Assembly (NCBI GenBank): GCA_021741155.1
Contig: JAIOYP010000001.1
Span: forward strand, 62,001-126,000
Length of the DNA: 64,000 nt
Source: Flavobacteriales bacterium
GTDB lineage: Bacteria > Bacteroidota > Bacteroidia > UBA10329
Reading direction: 5' to 3'
Shown here piece after piece: positions 61,364-64,000 of this stretch (positions within the stretch are counted from its first letter, which is position 1; each line of letters begins with the position of its first letter). The notes under the pieces are model-generated. The model worked only from the letters and a program-made list of their open reading frames with translations. It was not told the origin of the DNA and made no database searches. The position numbers were made by a program, and so were the translations under genes.

Positions 61364-61436
61364 GGTAATATGAAGGTCGCGACTTCAGTTTCGCATTTCA
61401 GGTTTCACCTTTCACCTTTCCTATTTCAGCTTTCCC

Positions 61437-62507
61437 TCACTTAATATACCTGAAATCGTGCCCGCTCTTCAACTGAATAAGTGTATCGTAAATAAGCTTG
61501 ATAACGTTGTCAACGTCATCCTTATGAACGGATTCAACCGTGGTGTGCATGTATTTCAACGGAAGCGAGATAAGCGCAGAAGCCACACCTTCGCCAGAAT
61601 AAGCAAATGCATCTGTATCCGTTCCCGTAGCACGTGTTGCAGCCGCACGTTGGAATGGGATTTTATTCTTCTCAGCCGTTTCCACAATCATGTCTAGAAG
61701 ATTGTTCTGAACGGCTGGTCCGTAGGTGAGAACGGGGCCTTTACCCGCAGTCAAATCACCCTGTGTTTTTTTCTCGTACATCGGAGTCTGCGTATCGTGA
61801 CACACATCCGTAATAATGGCAACATCCGGCTTAATGCGTCTCGAAATCATCTCAGCGCCACGTAAGCCAATTTCTTCCTGTACCGCATTCACGATGTACA
61901 GTCCGAACGGAAGTTTCTTCTTTTTCTCTTTTAGGATTCGCGCTACTTCGGCAATCATAAACCCGCCTATTCGGTTGTCCAAAGCACGACCAACCACATA
62001 GCGATCGTTCAGAATAATCATTTCGTCTTCAAACGTGATGACCGAACCTACATGAATTCCCTTCGCTTCAACTTCATCCTTGGTATTGCAACCCGTATCA
62101 ATGAAAAGGTTTTTCAAGCTTGGAGATTCTTCCTTTGCTGCATCTCGTACGTGAATAGCTGGCCATCCGAATACACCTTTTACAATTCCTTTCTTCGTGT
62201 GGATGTTCACACGCATGGATGGTGCAATCTGATGATCCGAACCACCGTTTCGCTTCACGTAAATCAGTCCTTCGGCTGAAATGTAATTGACAAACCACGA
62301 AATCTCATCGGCATGCGCCTCAATTACAACCTTATATTTTGCCTCAGGATTGATAATGGCAACAGCAGAACCATAAACATCGGTGTAATACTCATCGATA
62401 TATGGCTTGACGTAGTCCAACCAAAGCTGCTGTCCAGACGACTCAAAGCCGGTGGGTGATGCATTATTTAAATACGTTCTGAGGAAATCAAGGCTTTCGC
62501 TACGCAT
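61437..62507 (-). CDS. M42 family aminopeptidase/endoglucanase-like metallopeptidase
   Basis: M42 enzymes are cytosolic dinuclear-metal aminopeptidases. The 356-residue product has the pattern of the family: IEAHADEISWFV (metal His and catalytic Asp), GRALDNRIGGFMIAEV (bridging Asp), VQEEIGLRGAEM (catalytic Glu and metal Glu), ITDVCHDT (metal Asp) and MHTTVESVHKDDV (metal His). It has a promoter 30 bases upstream. Peptide turnover is the likely role. Confidence 0.93.
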   Translation of the reverse strand: MRSESLDFLRTYLNNASPTGFESSGQQLWLDYVKPYIDEYYTDVYGSAVAIINPEAKYKVVIEAHADEISWFVNYISAEGLIYVKRNGGSDHQIAPSMRVNIHTKKGIVKGVFGWPAIHVRDAAKEESPSLKNLFIDTGCNTKDEVEAKGIHVGSVITFEDEMIILNDRYVVGRALDNRIGGFMIAEVARILKEKKKKLPFGLYIVNAVQEEIGLRGAEMISRRIKPDVAIITDVCHDTQTPMYEKKTQGDLTAGKGPVLTYGPAVQNNLLDMIVETAEKNKIPFQRAAATRATGTDTDAFAYSGEGVASALISLPLKYMHTTVESVHKDDVDNVIKLIYDTLIQLKSGHDFRYIK

Positions 62508-62536
62508 ATCTGTTAGTTTTTTATACTGAATTCGCG

Positions 62537-62544
62537 CAAATATA
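62537..62544 (-). promoter_or_regulatory. -7 box (TATATTTG) for the M42 peptidase
   Basis: TATATTTG on the minus strand matches TAnnTTTG, about 30 bases before the ATG at 62507 and just downstream of the tRNA terminator. Confidence 0.55.
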
Positions 62545-62562
62545 AGATTGGTTGTTAGAATA

Positions 62563-62592
62563 AAAAAAGCCTTCTCGATTGAGAAGGCTTTT
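62563..62592 (-). terminator. Terminator of tRNA-Lys
   Basis: AAAAAGCCTTCTC and GAGAAGGCTTTTT pair around GATT, with a T run on the minus strand. It starts directly after the tRNA CCA end. Confidence 0.9.
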
Positions 62593-62668
62593 TGGTGACC
62601 CGACTGGGATTCGAACCCAGGACCCTAACATTAAAAGTGTTATGCTCTACCAGCTGAGCTATCGAGTC
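62593..62668 (-). tRNA. tRNA-Lys, anticodon TTT
   Basis: The minus strand folds into a full cloverleaf. The acceptor stem is GACTCGA with TCGGGTC (one T-G pair), the D arm GCTCAGCTGGTAGAGC, the anticodon arm TAACA-CTTTTAA-TGTTA with anticodon TTT, variable GGGTC, and the T arm CTGGGTTCGAATCCCAG. The discriminator is A and CCA is encoded. Total 76 bases including CCA. Confidence 0.97.
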
Positions 62669-62688
62669 GTGCTTTTTAAAAGCGGTTG

Positions 62689-62696
62689 CAAATATA
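62689..62696 (-). promoter_or_regulatory. -7 box (TATATTTG) with -33 TTG for tRNA-Lys
   Basis: TATATTTG on the minus strand matches TAnnTTTG and lies about 20 bases before the mature 5' end. A TTG lies 20 bases upstream of the box. Confidence 0.6.
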
Positions 62697-62776
62697 TACC
62701 CTTGGTTTTGGAATCGCAACCCTGATTTTGAATTTAAATCAAATGTTTTGTATCCCTTTATTTATGGGCTTTTCAG

Positions 62777-64000
62777 CTATTTTTCCACCTTAATTGAATG
62801 CCCCATTTTATCTCTTTTTGTCTGAAGATAAAAGCGATTATGGTCGTTAGCAGCGATTTCTATCGGTACGTTATCCACTATTTGAATACCGTAACCTATG
62901 AGTCCTGTCCTTTTCTTTGGGTTGTTACTCATCAAGCGCATCTTCTTTACGCCTAGGTCGCGGAGTATCTGAGCTCCAATTCCGTAGTCCCGCTGGTCCA
63001 TGTCAAAACCAAGAGCAAGGTTGGCTTCAACCGTATCCATTCCTTTCTCTTGTAGTTCGTAGGCTTTAAGCTTGTTTAGAAGCCCAATTCCACGTCCTTC
63101 TTGATTCATGTATACCACAACTCCTTTTCCTTCCTTTTCTACCATTTCCATGGCAGCATGGAGTTGAGGTCCGCAATCGCAACGACACGATCCGAAAATA
63201 TCACCTGTTACACACGAAGAGTGAACACGAACTAAGATTTCTTCATCATCACTCCATGTCCCTTTCACCAAAGCTAGATGCGTTTGGTCGTTCGTAGTTT
63301 GCTTGTATGCCACCAGTTTGAAATCGCCCCATTCGGTTGGCATATTCACCCGAACCTGTTTTTCAATTAACGATTCGTGCTTAACGCGATAAGCGATAAG
63401 ATCTTTTATTGAAACCAGTTTAAGGTTAAACTTCTTGGCAATTTCCACTAGATGTGGAAGACGTGCCATCGTGCCGTCCTCGTTCATAATCTCAACGATA
63501 ACGCCAGCGGCTTCAAAACCAGCCAAACGCGCAAGGTCAATCGATGCTTCGGTGTGACCAGCTCTTCTAAGAACACCACCTTTTTTCGCTTTCAGCGGAA
63601 AAATGTGCCCAGGTTTTCCAAGTTCTTCTGGCTTTGTATCAGGATTAATGAGTGCTTGGATGGTTTTAGCCCTATCACTGACTGAAATTCCTGTAGTGCA
63701 ACCGTGTCCCATTAAATCAACAGAAACGGTGAATGGCGTTTCGTACGCGGCATTGTTGTTCTGAACCATCAAGTCCAAACCAAGCTCAACGCAACGGTCT
63801 TCCACAAGTGGAGCGCAGATGAGACCGCGTCCGTGAGTTGCCATAAAATTTATCATTTCGGGAGTGACCGAACGTGCTGCGGCTACAAAATCTCCTTCGT
63901 TTTCGCGGTCAGCATCGTCAACAACAATGACGATTTTTCCGTCTTTAATGTCCTGAATAGCCGATTCAATGCTATCCAGTTTTATCTCTTCTTCAGCCAT
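62777..64000 (-). CDS. ribBA: Bifunctional 3,4-dihydroxy-2-butanone-4-phosphate synthase / GTP cyclohydrolase II
   Basis: RibBA makes both precursors of riboflavin. The 407-residue product has an N-terminal RibB domain (about 1-205: [39 protein letters not shown]) and a C-terminal RibA domain (about 206-400: [20 protein letters not shown] with zinc cysteines, [24 protein letters not shown]). The start codon is the last three bases of the window, so the promoter and any FMN riboswitch lie outside. Riboflavin supply feeds FAD/FMN for the Nqr and ApbE proteins. Confidence 0.96.
   Translation of the reverse strand: MAEEEIKLDSIESAIQDIKDGKIVIVVDDADRENEGDFVAAARSVTPEMINFMATHGRGLICAPLVEDRCVELGLDLMVQNNNAAYETPFTVSVDLMGHGCTTGISVSDRAKTIQALINPDTKPEELGKPGHIFPLKAKKGGVLRRAGHTEASIDLARLAGFEAAGVIVEIMNEDGTMARLPHLVEIAKKFNLKLVSIKDLIAYRVKHESLIEKQVRVNMPTEWGDFKLVAYKQTTNDQTHLALVKGTWSDDEEILVRVHSSCVTGDIFGSCRCDCGPQLHAAMEMVEKEGKGVVVYMNQEGRGIGLLNKLKAYELQEKGMDTVEANLALGFDMDQRDYGIGAQILRDLGVKKMRLMSNNPKKRTGLIGYGIQIVDNVPIEIAANDHNRFYLQTKRDKMGHSIKVEK

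Noticed and set aside
63900-64000. FMN riboswitch before ribBA
   Set aside because: The gene starts at the last base of the window, so any leader is outside and cannot be judged.

Overview
The window is a chromosomal segment of a Bacteroidota bacterium, most likely a marine or freshwater member of the Flavobacteriales or a relative. The evidence is a Na+-NQR operon, several secreted proteins with type IX secretion (T9SS) C-terminal sorting domains, Bacteroidota-type -7 boxes (TAnnTTTG), a Reg_prop/Y_Y_Y sensor, a GWxTD lipoprotein, and almost no Shine-Dalgarno sequences. There is no rRNA, CRISPR array, intact insertion sequence or phage; the only RNA gene seen is tRNA-Lys(TTT).

Layout. 1-3.6 kb: end of nqrB, then nqrCDEF and a strong terminator. 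3.8-9.5 kb: NlpC/P60 hydrolase, small lipoproteins, a vanadium-haloperoxidase-family lipoprotein, the flavin transferase ApbE (which modifies Nqr subunits) and a GT39-type glycosyltransferase. 9.5-12.4 kb (minus): fur-like gene, STAS protein, purA, a small Cys-rich membrane protein, and a Kazal-domain T9SS cargo. 12.7-15.9 kb (minus): thrS-infC-rpmI-rplT, where infC appears to start at ATT. 16-20 kb: acyl-CoA carboxylase beta subunit, alpha/beta hydrolase, WbqC-like protein. 20-27 kb: a secreted deiminase, then a three-gene minus-strand unit (secreted protein, SpoIIE-phosphatase sensor, TPR protein). 27-32 kb: a tightly overlapping plus-strand run (penicillin acylase family, small membrane protein, patatin, rhomboid, HAD phosphatase), followed by a class IV aminotransferase.

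33-38.7 kb is the accessory region. It holds a 41-bp tandem repeat, yqgE, a decayed DUF1016-type nuclease gene, a TumE/TumA-like toxin-antitoxin pair whose toxin start looks damaged, an orphan HicB, a two-gene operon of a membrane YD-repeat-like protein plus a TIR-like protein (the best candidate for an undescribed defence or sensing system), and a DUF4258/DUF2283 pair flanked by a diverged second copy of the uvrA 3' end.

38.7-64 kb: uvrA, an ECF sigma factor, gapA, an M43-type T9SS metalloprotease, lipA, an outer-membrane-like protein, OsmC, a small lipoprotein missing from the ORF track, ung, an Omp85-like protein, a ParE/RelE-type TA pair, rmuC, a GWxTD lipoprotein, a six-PKD T9SS protein, a GDPD, two FKBP isomerases, an unusual DVDDTA-motif protein, an M42 peptidase, tRNA-Lys and ribBA, whose start codon is the last three bases. 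Several families of dispersed, partly palindromic intergenic repeats are scattered through the window.
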